Assembly (NCBI RefSeq): GCF_964340395.1
Contig: NC_135561.1
Location: forward strand, 23,440,986 to 23,495,985
Origin: Glandiceps talaboti
Taxonomy: Eukaryota > Hemichordata > Enteropneusta > Spengelidae
Direction: 5' to 3'
DNA: 55,000 nucleotides
A program made the translations under genes and the position numbers. Each line of letters starts with the position of its first letter. Positions within the stretch are counted from its first letter, which is position 1. This document shows positions 26,301 through 37,821 of this stretch, in pieces. Under the pieces are notes generated by a model. That model ran no database searches. It was not told where the DNA came from and was given only the letters and a program-made list of their open reading frames with translations.

Positions 26301-29300
26301 CTACAGGACTAAACAAATTGGACATGGCAGTGGCCGTGAGAGTGTAAATGCAACAAGCCTTCATTGAAGACATAACCCGACTGGTGTGTTGTATGGTAAA
26401 GTAATTGTGCAGAATGATGTAGACATCACTCTGCACAAGGTTTAAATAGAAATATGACCTTTGGGAGTCTTTGTATATTCAACTTCTTTAAAGTTAATGT
26501 AGATTGAACAAGCCTTCAATCGAAGATATATCCCCGACTTCTGTGTTTTATGGCAAACTTATTCTGCAAATCTGAATGTTGTCTCAAGATACACAGATTC
26601 ATAATTTATTGACCAATTGGTATTTGACCCGGAATATGGAGATCAAAGGCAAAGGTCAAGATATGGAAAGAAAGCTGACCTTTTGGGTTAGGCCAAAAAA
26701 TAAAAGGATTTGTTTCTTGTCCTCGCGTGCGTCATCTAAAAGCGTGTGTCACACGTTTTTATTTCATTTTCCCTTTTTCGCCAACATCTACTTTCCATAT
26801 CAATTTTGAAACCAAACAGTTTGAGAAGTACAGATGAGAGGCTGTAAAACAAACAGGTTAATATTCATGTAGTTTACTTTCAGAGTTCAATAAATGTTAC
26901 CAATCGTTCAGGGCAGCTTCATTGGTAACATCATGTATGTGATAGTGCAATGGTTGATGAGTCAGTGTGCTTCCCCAACCAACATTCCATCTGCCCCTCC
27001 CCTAAAAAAAAGCACGTCACCTCATCATTTTTGAAATTTCCCTAGGACGAGAAACAAACTCTTTGACTTTTGTTTTTTCAGCCTTAAAGACATTTCAATG
27101 GAGTTGTTTATTCAACGGCTGGAGTCAACATAGAAAGAAACAATTTGGTCATTTCACCTTGAAAATGCTTGTCAAGGTGAAATGTCAATGTCTCACTTGA
27201 AATCTCATCATTGATAGGTGACAATTGAATAGTGTCCATATATATCGAACTTTTGGCGATATTAATAGGCAAAAAATGCTTGTCTATCACAAACATGGCT
27301 GCCATTTTGCTATTCAGGCCAAGGCCATGAAATGAAGTGACGTGCTTATGCCTCACATAGTGAAAACCAAGTCAAAGATAAAAATATCATCATCACTTGA
27401 AATATTCTATTCAAAATGCTATGAAGATAAGCCAAATTTGGCTTATCTTCATAGTGACAAAGACTTTCAAGTTCTGAGGTCAGGGTCTTAACAGAAAGCT
27501 CATATTTGATAATATGGGTGTAGCCACTTGAATGGAGTCACTATCCATTACACCTCCAAAGTTATGATGCATATTATGAAATTAATAACAAATATGGCTG
27601 CCATTCGGCCATAGTTAATCCAATCTCAAATCAAATAAAAGTGCACATGTCTTACATAGCATGTTACCTTTGTGTCAGGTGAGGTAGAAACTGGTTGGTG
27701 CATGCCAGAGATATGAGGGTAAATGCATCCAGGGTTGGACAGACAGATGTATAGATGCATGCATGGATGGATGGATGGATGACTGAACCCCCCTCAGAGT
27801 GGTTCCCATTCGGGAAATTTGACAAAGACTTTCAAGGTCAAAGGTCAGGGTCTTAACAGAAAGCTCATATTTGATAATATGGGTGTAGCCACTTGAATGG
27901 AGTCACTATGCATTACACCTCCAAAGTCATGATGTATATTGCGAAATTTAAGAACAAATATGGCCGCCATTCGACCATATTTGATTCAATCTCAAAACAA
28001 ATAAACGAAATTTAGTACAGACAGTTGTTATAGTGGTCATGGTGGTGGTGGTGGTAATGGTCGTGGTGTTGGTTGGTTGGTTGGTTGTATTGGCAATATT
28101 AGTGGTGGTGCTGGCACTGGTGGTAGAGGGTTGTAGTGAAATTTGGGGTGGTGGGTTGAACTAATAATGGTGTTGGTGGTGGGTTGTACTTATAATGGTG
28201 GTGGTGGTGTTGGTGGGTTATACTTATAATGGTGGTGGTGGGTTGTACTAATAATGGTAGTGGTGGTGGTGGTGGTGGGTTGTACTAATAATGGTGGTGT
28301 TGGTGGGTTGTACTAATAATGGTGGTGGTGGTGGTGGTGGGTTGTACTAATAGAGTTGGTGGTGGGTTGTACTGATAATGGTAGTGGTGGTGGTGGGTTG
28401 TACTAAAAATGGTAGGGGTGATGGTTGGTTGTACTAATAATGGTGGCGGTGATGGTGTTGGTGGTGGGTTGTACTAATAATGGTGTTGGTTGGTTGGTTA
28501 GTTGTATTGGCAATTTTAGTGGTGGTGCTGGCACTGGTGGTAGAGGGTTGTGATACTTGGGGTTGTTGCTTGCAGTGATAATAGTGGTGGTGGTGGTGGT
28601 GGTGGTAGAGAGTTCTAGTGGTAATAGTTATGATGGTGGTGGTGGTGGTGGTGGGGTAGAGAGTTGTAGTGGTAATAGTTGTGGTGGTGGTGGTAGAGAG
28701 TTGTAGTGATAATAGTTATGGTGGTGGTGTTTCTAGTGGTAATAGAAGTGGCAATGGGTTATAATGATAATTTTTGGGGGAGGTGGGCTGTACTGATAAT
28801 GGTGGTGGTGGTAGGTTGTACTGATACTGGTAGTGGTGGTGGGTTGTACTACTACTACTACTAATAATAATAATGGTGGTGGTGGTGGTGGGTTGTACTA
28901 ATAATGGTGGTGGTGGTGGTGGTGGTGGGTTGTACTAATAATGGTGGGGGTTCTACTACTAATGGTGATTGTGGTGGTGGGTTGTACTGATAATGGTGGT
29001 AGTGGTTGTGGTGGTGGTAGGTTGTACTGATAACGGTGGTGGTGGTCAGGGGTTGTACTAATAACAGTGGTGGTGGTGGTGGTGGTGGTGGTGGTGGTGG
29101 GTTGTACTAATAATGGTGGTGGTGGTGGGTTGTACTGATAACAGTGGTGGTGGTAGTGGTAGTGGTGGGTTGTACTAATAATGGTGGTGATGGTGGTGGT
29201 GGTGGTGGTGGTGGGTACTACTACTAATGGTGATTGTGGTGGTGGGTTCTACTACTAATGGTGATTGTGGTGGTGGGTTGTACTGATAATGGTAGTGGTG

Positions 29301-32300
29301 GTGGTGGGTCGTACTAATAATGGTGGGGGTTCTACTACTAATGGTGATTGTGGTGGTGGGTTGTACTGATAATGGTGGTAGTGGTTGTGGTGGTGGTGGT
29401 GGTAGGTTGTACTGATAACGGTGGTGGTGGGTGGTACTAATAACAGTGGTGGTGGGATGTACAGATACTGGTGGTGGTGGTGGTGGGTTGTACTAATAAT
29501 GGTGGTGGTGGTGGTGGGTTGTACTGATAACAGTGGTGGTGGTGGTAGTGGTAGTGGTGGGTTGTACTAATAATGGTGGTGGTGGTGGTGGTGGTGGTGG
29601 GTACTACTACTAATGGTGATTGTGGTGGTGGGTTCTACTACTAATGGTGATTGTGGTGGTGGGTTGTACTGATAATGGTAGTGGTGGTGGTGGGTTGTAC
29701 TAATAATGGTGGTTGGTTCTACTAGTAATGGTGATTGTGGTGGTGGGTTGCACTGATAATGGTGGTAGTGGTGGTGGTGGGTTGTACTAATGGTGGTGGT
29801 GGTAGTGGTGGGCTGTACTGATAATAGTGGTAGTGGTGGGTTGTACTAATAATGGTGGTGGTAGTGGTGGTGGTGGTAGTGTACAGTTGTACTGATAATG
29901 GTGGTTGGTTGTACTATTAATGGTGGTGGCGGTGGTGGTGGTGGTTTTTCTTCCAATTCATGTTGTTATCTTCGCAATATATGTGATTATTTGGCTGTTG
30001 CTATGGGCGTGGTCTTGTTGCTAGGCACATTTACATACATTTTAAAAATATTTATTCATTTGTCTTCTAATTCCTGTTGTTATCTTTGCAATATATGTGA
30101 TAGTTTGGCTGTTGCTATGGGCGTGGTCATGGTTGCTAGGGATATTTGCATACATATTTTGAATGTTTACTCGCTTGCATACCAGATGATGTTGTTATTT
30201 GACCAAAATATACTGCCATTTGCTTGTTGCTAAGGGCGTGGTCATGGTTGCTAGAGTCAATTGTGCCAAAATATTTTGAAGAAAATCTGCTGAATAACAC
30301 TTCTAAAAACATCTCACCTCTCACCAAATTTCAGTCTTGTTGATCAAGTACTTTTTGAGATATACATTTTTGACCAAAATTCCCCTTCCCCAAAATTTGC
30401 ATGTTACTGATGAGACCATTACATGCTTAATATTTCTTCATCTATACACCCCCAGTTCGGCAGCTGTTCAGTGGCGTGCAGCTACTCCCAGGAGGATAGC
30501 CTATGTTAGTACCACGGAATAAAACAACAAACATCAACATAACTGATGTGCAGAATGAGCCAGGGAACCCTTGGAACATCTCAATGAGTGGGTACATTCA
30601 ATGTAAGAGGAATCAAGACAGAAACTAAAATGACCCAGTGGTCACTGATATGGAAAATTACCAGATGGACGCTGTAGCACTACAAGAGATACACATTGAT
30701 GGAAACGGAGACATCAATATCGTGTCAAAAACTGGTAGGAATACACGTTGTATTATAATGGAACTAGTAAAAGTGGTGGAAGAACAGTAGGTGGTGTTTG
30801 AATCATGGTGAAGAAGGGACATAAGGTGAACTTTTAAAGAAATAACGGACAGAATATTCATGATAACATCTGGAGGGAAGAAAGTTTGTAATCATATGCA
30901 CATATGCTCACACCATGCCAAACAGTGAGAAAGACCCATAAAAAACAGACAAGTTCTATGAAGACCTAGAAAACATTAAAAATACCATCAGTAGAAGAGA
31001 CACACTATTGATAGCAGGGGACTTCAATGCCAAAACAGGATCGGGATATAAAGAATATCCCACAAACATGGGGAAATTTGGAAAAGGAGAGTTGAACAAC
31101 AATGGTAAACAACTGTTATCATTTGCAAATAGAAATGAAATGATTCTTATAAACACTGTGTTTAATCACAAGAAAGCACATAGAGCAACATGGGTATGCC
31201 CTGAAAGGAGGCAGAACACAACTAGGAATAGTCCAATAAGAAATCAGATAGATTACATCTTAGTAAGAAAAAACCACAAATCTTTTGTAAATGACGCAGG
31301 ATCATACAGTGGAACAGAAAAAAGACTCTGATCATAGACTAGTGATGGCAAATATAAATATAAATTGGGAGATTAAAAACACCAAAGGAAGTCAAGACTA
31401 ACACAACAGACAGAGAGAGAAAAACTGAGAAACACGACAATCAGAAAAGACTACGAAAGATGTAATGAAGAGAAACTGAAGGCAGTAGAAGAACCAGATG
31501 ATGAACAAGAAAAATGGAATAGAGTCGTAGCAGCATGCCTAGAAGCTACAGAAGAGATCATCGGATTTAAAGAAAGAAATCGATCACATCGAACAACACA
31601 CACGACGAGGAAATAGATAGAATGTCAGAAGAACAGAAAAAATCTGAGAATGAAAATAATTGCAGCTACAAATAAAGATAAAAGACAGAAACTACAAAAC
31701 GAAAGAAACCTGATGATGCGAGCAATTCACCGAAACATCGAACAAAAAGAAGATGAAAGACTCATTAAGGGTATGGATGAGAAAGAAAATAGTAAAGATG
31801 ACTCATATAAAATGTACAAAGCAGATAGAAAAAATCAACAGAGAGGAAACCAAAAGAACCAATACTGGTTGATGGTAAAAATGGATTAACATCAAACGAA
31901 GAAGAAGCAGTAAGATCATAACAGACTTCTTCCAGAAAACTTTCATTCAAGACAATCAAACGCCAATACCAGAAATATCGCCAAAAGAGATGACAATCCC
32001 GTTCACAGAAGAAGAGGTGAGAAAAGCCATAAAATTCCTCAAAAACGAAAAGAGAACAACTAAAGTATGGATCCACTCTGATAAGCAAAGACATAGCTAA
32101 TCTACTCAACAGCATATCCAGGACTGGAAAATAAAATTTTTAAAAGTTCAATGCAGGGCAGCAAGATTTGTACTTGGGGATTACAAACCAAAATCAAGTG
32201 TTACAGACATGCTATAAAAAACTAGAATGGGACACAATAGAAGTTAGAAGAAAAACTCAACAGCTCACAATTTTACACAAAATCCTAAATGACAAAATAG

Positions 32301-35300
32301 GCATAAACTCAGAAAATTACGTCAGGCCCAAAATCATGCGAAGTAGAAGAACCCACAAAAAACAACTTGAACTGTACCACTACACATCAACCCCCTTCAT
32401 CCATTCCTTTTTCCCAGAGGCCATGACTTTATGGAACAGCTTACCACAATGTACTGTTGACATTTTATCTTGCGAGACATTCAAAATCCACTTAAGAAAC
32501 CAGCACCCAACAAGGTCCATCAAAACGTCCACCACCACTCTTGTCAGAATCTTCCAGTTATAGCCCCTGATGGACCAATTTTGGAAGTGAAGACTACAAG
32601 GTACAAGGTACAAATTGTGCTAAAAATGACAATAAAACATAACAGCCCAAAAAAATCACAATGTGTACACTACATCGTATTTTAATCAGATTAGGTGTGT
32701 TCAAGAGCAAAAAAAGGTTTTGCCATTGCTTGGCACAGGACAACTATTAAAAGGCACTTTGAAAATGTTGTGCATGAAAAATATAAAAAGAGGGCAGACA
32801 TTCATATGGGAAAATAGTTGCATTTTGTGTGTAGGGAGGATAAGGTTCCGCTAACATTGTTTGCTTATTCGATATCCACATGAAGGTAGTATATATCGAT
32901 GTGCCTGTTAATCACATAAAGTGGGTAGTGCTGTTTTGAAACTCCTGCTTTGGTGTTTCTCATCAGTCATATAAAGGGATGTCTCCTAAATTGTGTGCTT
33001 TCATCGGCTTAGAGGCATCATAGAGTGCTGTGTATTGATCAAGTGTACATATGTTGTAGTTTTTTCTCTTATGCCAATAGTGGCTGCTGATGTCTGTACT
33101 AACTTATAGCATGGTGTATCATCACTAAATAGTATGGCCAGGTTGGGTCATATTTACCAGCAATTCACTGTATGAATAACTGGAGTTCTGTTTTAGTTGT
33201 GTATATAATGTTTGATGGTGAACTTCAGAGGAAATGTCAAAGACAAATAGTCATAAAATCCTTTCTTCCACTCATATTTTCACCGATTCTGATTTGGTCC
33301 AACCCCAAAGTATGAGTGCTGTTTGCATTCTGATTTAATGGTATAACCCTCTGAACGTGTTACTAGAACAAAGTCTGGGGTCAAAGTGCAAGCATGGTTG
33401 TAGCCATGTGTAAAACACAGTACTCTGCATATGTTAAAAGTATTGACTAAATATTGAGTAGTGAATTCTAATAATCTATGGTAGCTCTTTGGATTCAAAT
33501 ATGAATCCAAAAATAAAATTTGAAGTCAAGACCTAACCTGACCTGAGCTGACCTAGCCTGGCCTGGCCTGGCCTGGTCTGGCTTGCACCTGACCTGTTTC
33601 AGCGTTTTGTACCGACCGGGCAGTTAACACTTACTGTAAACTTCCAGCCTAGTCTCTGCTTCATCTTTAGCTCCTTCAACATAATAATTGATGGAACAGA
33701 TATAATCGCCGCTGTCAGCTACCTCGAGTCTTGCTATGTTTAGATCAGCTTGGCTTCCCACGATATTCACTCTGTCTTTATAACGACCATAGCCTGTACC
33801 GTCTTTAAGATCAGTTTCAGAAAACACAAGTTCATCTTTACCATTTAGGTCAGACACCATTGTCCATGTCTTGGTAACCCGATATCGGTTTGTTGTAGGC
33901 ACGGTATAAGCACATTTCATGATGGTAGAACTTAATCTCGTACCAGTGTGTAGGGGGTCTGTTACTATAGTAATACTGTCCACAATACAGACAACTGAAA
34001 CTGAAGCAAATTATGATAATCGGTCAGCAATAAAATTGTTCCGTTTGAAGTACACATATCCATCCATCCATCCATCCATCCATACATCAATCCATCCATC
34101 CATCCAGACATCAATCCATGCATACATACATACATACATACATACATACATACATACATACATACATACATTCATGCATCCGTCCGTCCATCCATCCATC
34201 CATCCATCCATCCATCCATACATACATACATACATACATACATACATACATACATGCATACATACATGCATGCATACATACATACATACATACATACATA
34301 CATACATACATACATACATACATACATACATACATGTTGAGATGTTTCTTGCAGTGTTATTCTGTAAAGTTTGTTCAAAACATTCTGATACAACTGGCCC
34401 TAGCAACCATGACCACGCCCTTAGCAACAACCAAATGTCAGTATATTTTGTATATACATACATACATACATACATATCAACAGTTATTTATTCAGGATTC
34501 ATGATAAACATTATACAAATCACAATGTTTATCCCCCAAAAATTGACTGGACAGAAGATTTACACATTCATGTCCTTACATCTTCTTTGCCATGTTCTGA
34601 AAGAGCCTATAGCAGCACTAACACTCAGGTATCGTGCTAACCACTTCTTGGTTTGATGCGGGATGCCAATCAACTTAAAACCAGGTATTACACGTTTGTG
34701 AACTGATCCTAAACTACCGATCACTATGACAACGATTCTACAAAAGAACCCTAGGTTATTAATTTCAAGGGAGAGTGGTATATATTTATCAAATTTCTCT
34801 GTATAACACCTGTCGATGTGACCATCAAATGGAACTGAAACTTCAACGAGGAAAACTTCATGGCTAGTTGTATCAATAATGGTTATGTCAGGTCTTATTG
34901 CTGTAGTTGTGAATGATTCTAAATCTGCTCCAAACATGTGTGGAGTTAAAATAGTGTCTTCTATGACGAGATGAGAGACATCTTTGACAGGAATTTGCTG
35001 AAATATCAAATTAACGATCCTATTGTGCCTACATACAAGCAAGATCTAAGACAGGTGTAATAATTGTAAAGTGCTTTGAGCACGGAGTGGGAAAGCGCTA
35101 TATAAGAAAGCAACATTATTATTATTAAGCATGCATACATACATACATACATACATACATACATACATACATACATACATACATACAAACATACATACAC
35201 ACACACATACATACATACATACATACATACATACATACATACATACATACATACATACATACATGTACACATGCACACACACATACATACATACCTACAT

Positions 35301-37738
35301 ACATACATACATACATACATACATACATACATACATACATACATACATACATACATACATGCCTAATATGACCTTAGATAGGTACATGTGCTAACTGGGG
35401 ACACTATTTTGTTACATTTAAATTCTTACATTAAAACCTGTCTAGTACTGTCTTCATGTTCATTTGCAAATTTAAAGAATAGAATTTCAGTATAGCATCA
35501 CCAGCTTTATGCATGTACATCTCTCCATAATCCTAATGTAAACAGCACTTTTTAGATGCACCCAAAATGATTTTATCAAATCTAATCTTCCATATACCTA
35601 GTTCAAAACATCAAAAACTACAAGGCGGATTGGTCTGAAATTTGGTGGCAACGTCCTTACGGGTGTGTAGATTAAGATTTGTTCATTACATGACGATTCC
35701 ATCAGTAATATGCAAATTAGGGCTAAAATGTGTAACACTACAGAGCAAATCGGTTTGATATTTTATGGGGATGCATTTGGGGTGTATAGATGAAGAAATA
35801 TAAAGCATAGAATGATTGCATAAGCGATATGCAAATTATGTATGAAAATGTGAATTTTGTTCAAAAACTTATATCTCAAAAAGTATTTGGCCAATGAGAC
35901 TGAAATTTGTTGAGATGTTTCTTGCAGTGTTATTCTGTAAAGTTTGTTCAAAACATTCTGATACAACTGGCCCTAGCAACCATGACCACGCCCTTAGCAA
36001 CAACCAAATGTCAGTATATTTTGCTAAAATTATATCATCTGGTACGCAAGTGAGTAAACTTTCAAAAATATAGCGCCAATGGCGTTGTAGCGCAACTGTA
36101 GTTTTTAAAAATGTTTTCCCATATGCTGATCCATGCTAGGTATAGGTGTTCATTTGCTGAATGATTATCCATACATTCATTTGTCTATTTATCCCTGTTA
36201 TCTTTGCAATATATGTGATCACTTGGCTGTTGCTATGGGCGTGGTCTTGTTGCTAGGCACATTTGCATACATTTTTGAATTTTTATTCATTTGTCTGTTA
36301 TCTTTGCAAAATATGTGATCATTTGGCTGTTGCTATGGGCGTGGTCATGTTGCTAGGCATATTTGCATACATTTTTTTGAATGGTTACTCATTTGTCTAT
36401 CAATTCCTATTGTTATCTTTGCAATATACGTGATTATTCGGTTGTTGCTATGGGCGTTGTCTTGTTGCTAGGCAAATTGCATACATTTTTTGAATGTTTA
36501 TTCAATTATCTATTCAACCCCACGGTTATCTTTGTGAAATACACCACCGTTTGGCTGTTGCTATGGGCGTGGTCTTGTTGCTAGGCAAATTTACATACAT
36601 TTAAGGAATGTTCATTCAATTATCTATTAATCCCAGTGGTTATCTTTGTGAAATACCTCACCGTTTAGCCCATAGCAACAACCAAATGATGGTGTATTTC
36701 ACAAAGATAACAACAGGGATTAAAAGACAAGTGAATCAACATTCAAAATATATATGTTAATATGTTAAGCAACATGACAACGCCCATTGCAAAAGCCAAA
36801 TGATCGCGTATATTGCAAAGATAACAACAGGGCTGGATCGGGGGGGGGGGGCTGGATAGGCCACTGGATAATCATTCAGCAAATGAACTCATATACCTAG
36901 CATGGATCAGTATGTGGATAAATATTTTTTTTAATTGTACAGTTGTGCCACAACACCATTGGCGCTATTATTTTTTGGTTTGTACTTTAACACATCAAAA
37001 TGACTACGATTTGTGCAGAAATAGTACCACTCATATATTCGACAAATGTCCCACAATGCCACTGCACATGGCCACGAAATAAAGAAGCTGTGGTAAATTT
37101 GGCAATGGTACAAATACGTTGAATTTATGAATTTAGGGAAAACAAATTGTGTGTCAGGTCGAATATAATTGTTGCTAAACCACAGGCACTTGTTTCCTGA
37201 GATATGTTTCAGAATACAATAAAACATCAATAATATTGACGTATTTAGCCGATAATATATTAAAGAGGTATAACAACAAGGGTTTCTGAGATCGCGTAAG
37301 TCCACGCATAAACCGTAAGATACGTCGTGTTGTTCAGCCATATCATCAGGTTTGTGAGCTGGCTGAGCTTGGCACGAATGTCTGTATGTTACAGATTAGT
37401 CCACTTCGCGGTGTGTGGACTTACGCGGTCCTATAGAAACCCGTGTTATTATACCCCTTTCATATATTATTTGCCAAGTTTCTCAATATTATCGATATCT
37501 TATTGTATTCAGGAACATATCTCGGGAAACAAGTGCCTGTGTGGTAAATCCATGGAATGCGTGTATAATGTATCCACTGTGTGACGTAAACACTGCCACC
37601 TATTTATTTCAAATGGCACATTGATTTCAAATAGGAGCTGGTAGATATGCTATACGTTTAATACATAAAGAAGGATGTTGAACTCTACTCACCTGAAAGT
37701 AATACAAAACTAGTACTCAAAGACCAACGTGATGCCAT
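23283..37738 (-). CDS. Gene B: V-C Ig protein with hydrophobic C-terminus (complete)
   Basis: Four coding exons (37693-37738, 33635-33994, 25866-26180, 23283-23365) join in phase 1 into 804 nt, 267 residues. The order is: signal peptide ([15 protein letters not shown] plus exon 2 start), V-set domain (Cys43, Trp59, Cys115), C-type Ig domain (Cys164, Trp177, Cys220), and a hydrophobic end. These landmark positions are identical to gene A, a strong sign of recent common origin and of correct exon assembly. It is predicted to be an outer-surface protein, GPI-anchored or with a minimal tail, and its binding partner is unknown. Its introns are the most repeat-laden in the window: retroelement debris, GGT array and foldbacks. 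The last exon lies inside a 7-kb interval bounded by inverted repeats. Confidence 0.9.
23750..24915. repeat. 150-bp tandem repeat module ending in GACG microsatellite and GC hairpin
   Basis: Seven units (the first about 140 bp, the rest 150 bp) repeat GTCTGAGTTATGGCTTTGG, AAAATGGCTGCCAGGCAGCC and CATATTGGATCGTATCA. The array passes into (GGAC)n/(GCAC)n at about 24822-24866. It ends with a GC-rich stem-loop at 24882-24913 whose arms are AGTCCCCG and CGGGGACT, then AAAAAG. The 234-codon minus-strand ORF is a by-product of the 150-bp period. Confidence 0.88.
25010..25335 (-). repeat. Right arm of the 7-kb-spaced inverted repeat
   Basis: Reverse-complement partner of 18185-18530 at roughly 80 percent identity by eye. 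It lies in the last intron of gene B, between the C exon and the anchor exon. Confidence 0.8.
25866..26180 (-). CDS. Gene B exon 3: C-type Ig domain
   Basis: A 315-nt exon, phase 1 at both ends, with acceptor TTTCCTTCAG and donor AGAA|GTACGT. Landmarks are [13 protein letters not shown] for the first Cys, KLFWY for the Trp, NTDGTYN for strand E, and [14 protein letters not shown] for the second Cys. The ESNQEPELP segment is nearly identical to gene D, which has QSNQEPELP. Confidence 0.94.
26440..28020. repeat. Copies of the ATGGCTGCCATT / AGGTCAAAGGTCA repeat family
   Basis: Several diverged copies are present, including two near-identical blocks at about 27463-27625 and 27823-27995. Between them lies a GATG microsatellite with a small C/G-rich hairpin (27735-27815). 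The second block carries AGGTCAAAGGTCA at 27835-27847. All lie within the V-C intron of gene B. Confidence 0.8.
27419..27454. other. Perfect 36-bp palindrome
   Basis: Starting CTATGAAGATAAGCC, the sequence equals its own reverse complement with no loop. A related repeat copy at about 45129-45165 reads ATGAAGATAACCCAAATTTGG and is not palindromic beyond the core, so the perfect symmetry here looks secondary. Confidence 0.95.
28022..29945. repeat. 1.9-kb (GGT)n-rich array
   Basis: A degenerate array of GGT trinucleotides is interrupted by recurring GGGTTGTACTAATAATGG and GGGTTGTACTGATAATGG phrases and by ACTACTAATGGTGATTGTGG. It is a nested micro/minisatellite in the V-C intron of gene B. Confidence 0.95.
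29946..30330. repeat. GTTGCTATGGGCGTGGTC repeat units
   Basis: Three units resemble those at 22130 and 36180. The last part (about 30205-30325) is the reverse complement of the segment found at 34336-34455 and 35904-36020. Confidence 0.8.
30560..32113 (+). pseudogene. Decayed RTE-like non-LTR retrotransposon (endonuclease part)
   Basis: Frames read as the apurinic-type endonuclease of a non-LTR element: GTFNVRGIK at 30591, AGDFNAKTG at about 31014, NQIDYILV at about 31250, and SDHRLVMA at about 31326 in a shifted frame. The spacing and sequence fit the RTE clade. Frameshifts and stops separate the pieces, so it is dead. Downstream frames contain [20 protein letters not shown], the entry to a reverse transcriptase domain, which is then lost at about 32113. 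Confidence 0.75.
32114..32650 (+). pseudogene. C-terminal fragment of a CR1/Jockey-type reverse transcriptase ORF
   Basis: From about 32150 a frame ending at the stop codon 32561-32563 reads [45 protein letters not shown] and SCETFKIHL. These are hallmarks of the region after the reverse transcriptase palm in many animal non-LTR elements. The 5' part is absent, as is usual for truncated insertions. It directly abuts the RTE-like relic. Confidence 0.75.
32651..33634. other. Gene B V-C intron, no gene seen
   Basis: AT-rich sequence runs up to a short CCTGACCTGRCCTGG-type repeat at 33535-33600, just downstream of the V exon donor. Confidence 0.5.
33635..33994 (-). CDS. Gene B exon 2: V-set Ig domain
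   Basis: A 360-nt exon, phase 1 at both ends, with acceptor TTCAGTTTCAG and donor TACA|GTAAGT. It starts [15 protein letters not shown]-set landmarks are IMKCAY, KTWTMV, then [18 protein letters not shown] (D-x-G-x-Y-x-C), and a strand-G end [25 protein letters not shown] segment corresponds to C''-D strands and is shared in form with genes C and D. Confidence 0.94.
34055..34335. repeat. CCAT/CATA microsatellite
   Basis: CCATC then CATA blocks, in the signal-V intron of gene B. Confidence 0.97.
34336..34478. repeat. Interspersed repeat fragment flanked by CATA tracts
   Basis: The core GTTGAGATGTTTCTTGCAGT to CAAATGTCAGTATATTTTG is virtually identical to 35904-36020 and the reverse complement of about 30205-30325. 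CATA microsatellites lie on both sides. Confidence 0.85.
34560..35042 (-). pseudogene. C-terminal nuclease-like fragment of a retroelement
   Basis: A 160-codon minus-strand frame carries [21 protein letters not shown], i.e. PD...(12)...EVxV, the arrangement of PD-(D/E)XK (restriction-like) nucleases. It is followed by [16 protein letters not shown] and [16 protein letters not shown]. Such C-terminal domains follow the reverse transcriptase in some non-LTR elements. No reverse transcriptase is attached; the frame is cut at its 5' end by another repeat at 35043. The family assignment is from pattern memory and only moderate. Confidence 0.55.
35050..35130 (+). mobile_element. 3' tail of a CR1/L2-type retroposon
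   Basis: GTAAAGTGCTTTGAGCACGG, GGGAAAGCGCTATATAAGAA and a terminal (ATT)n run match the conserved 3' end shared by many CR1/L2-like elements and their SINEs. Only the tail is present. Confidence 0.7.
35131..35360. repeat. CATA/CACA microsatellite
   Basis: About 230 bp of CATA with small CACA blocks, directly adjoining the interspersed repeat that follows. Confidence 0.97.
35366..36067. repeat. Interspersed repeat, copy 1 (second copy at 44403)
   Basis: It begins ATATGACCTTAGATAGGTAC after a CATA microsatellite. The first ~535 bp recur at 44403-44920, again directly after a CATA microsatellite. Copy 2 then joins GTTTTCCCATATGCTGATCC, skipping about 240 bp present here. Confidence 0.9.
36068..36973. 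mobile_element. Foldback element with ~100-bp terminal inverted repeats
   Basis: The left end reads TAGCGCCAATGGCGTTGT, then TGATCCATGCTAGGTATA and TTCATTTGCTGAATGATTATCC. The right end carries the same blocks inverted, ending ACCATTGGCGCTA at about 36969. The interior has about five GTTGCTATGGGCGTGGTC units, and the right part repeats two of them in reverse. The insertion site is AT-rich, so a target duplication (TA?) is uncertain. It lies in intron 1 of gene B. Confidence 0.8.
37170..37560. mobile_element. Foldback element upstream in gene B intron 1
   Basis: Arms of about 130-140 bp (roughly 37176-37310 and 37405-37555) are inverted copies sharing CACTTGTTTCC, AATACAATAA and GCGTAAGTCCAC. 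Two ORFs on opposite strands that look homologous (both contain EHISGNKCL-like or KHISGNKCL peptides) are explained by the inverted arms and are not genes. Confidence 0.8.
37693..37738 (-). CDS. Gene B exon 1: signal peptide
   Basis: ATG at 37738 encodes [15 protein letters not shown], then G|GTGAGT, phase 1. The 46-nt exon matches the corresponding exons of genes A and C in role, phase and donor. Confidence 0.86.
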
Positions 37739-37821
37739 ATCGAAAACTCGCGGATATACCTTGATGGTGAAAAGCTTGTGAAAATTATGTTGTCCTGTAC
37801 GCTGGCAGTTACTGACAGTAT

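Noticed and set aside
36931-37584. Two opposite-strand ORFs with similar peptides (HISGNKCL)
   Set aside because: They are the two inverted arms of one foldback element, so the similarity is at DNA level, not evidence of genes.
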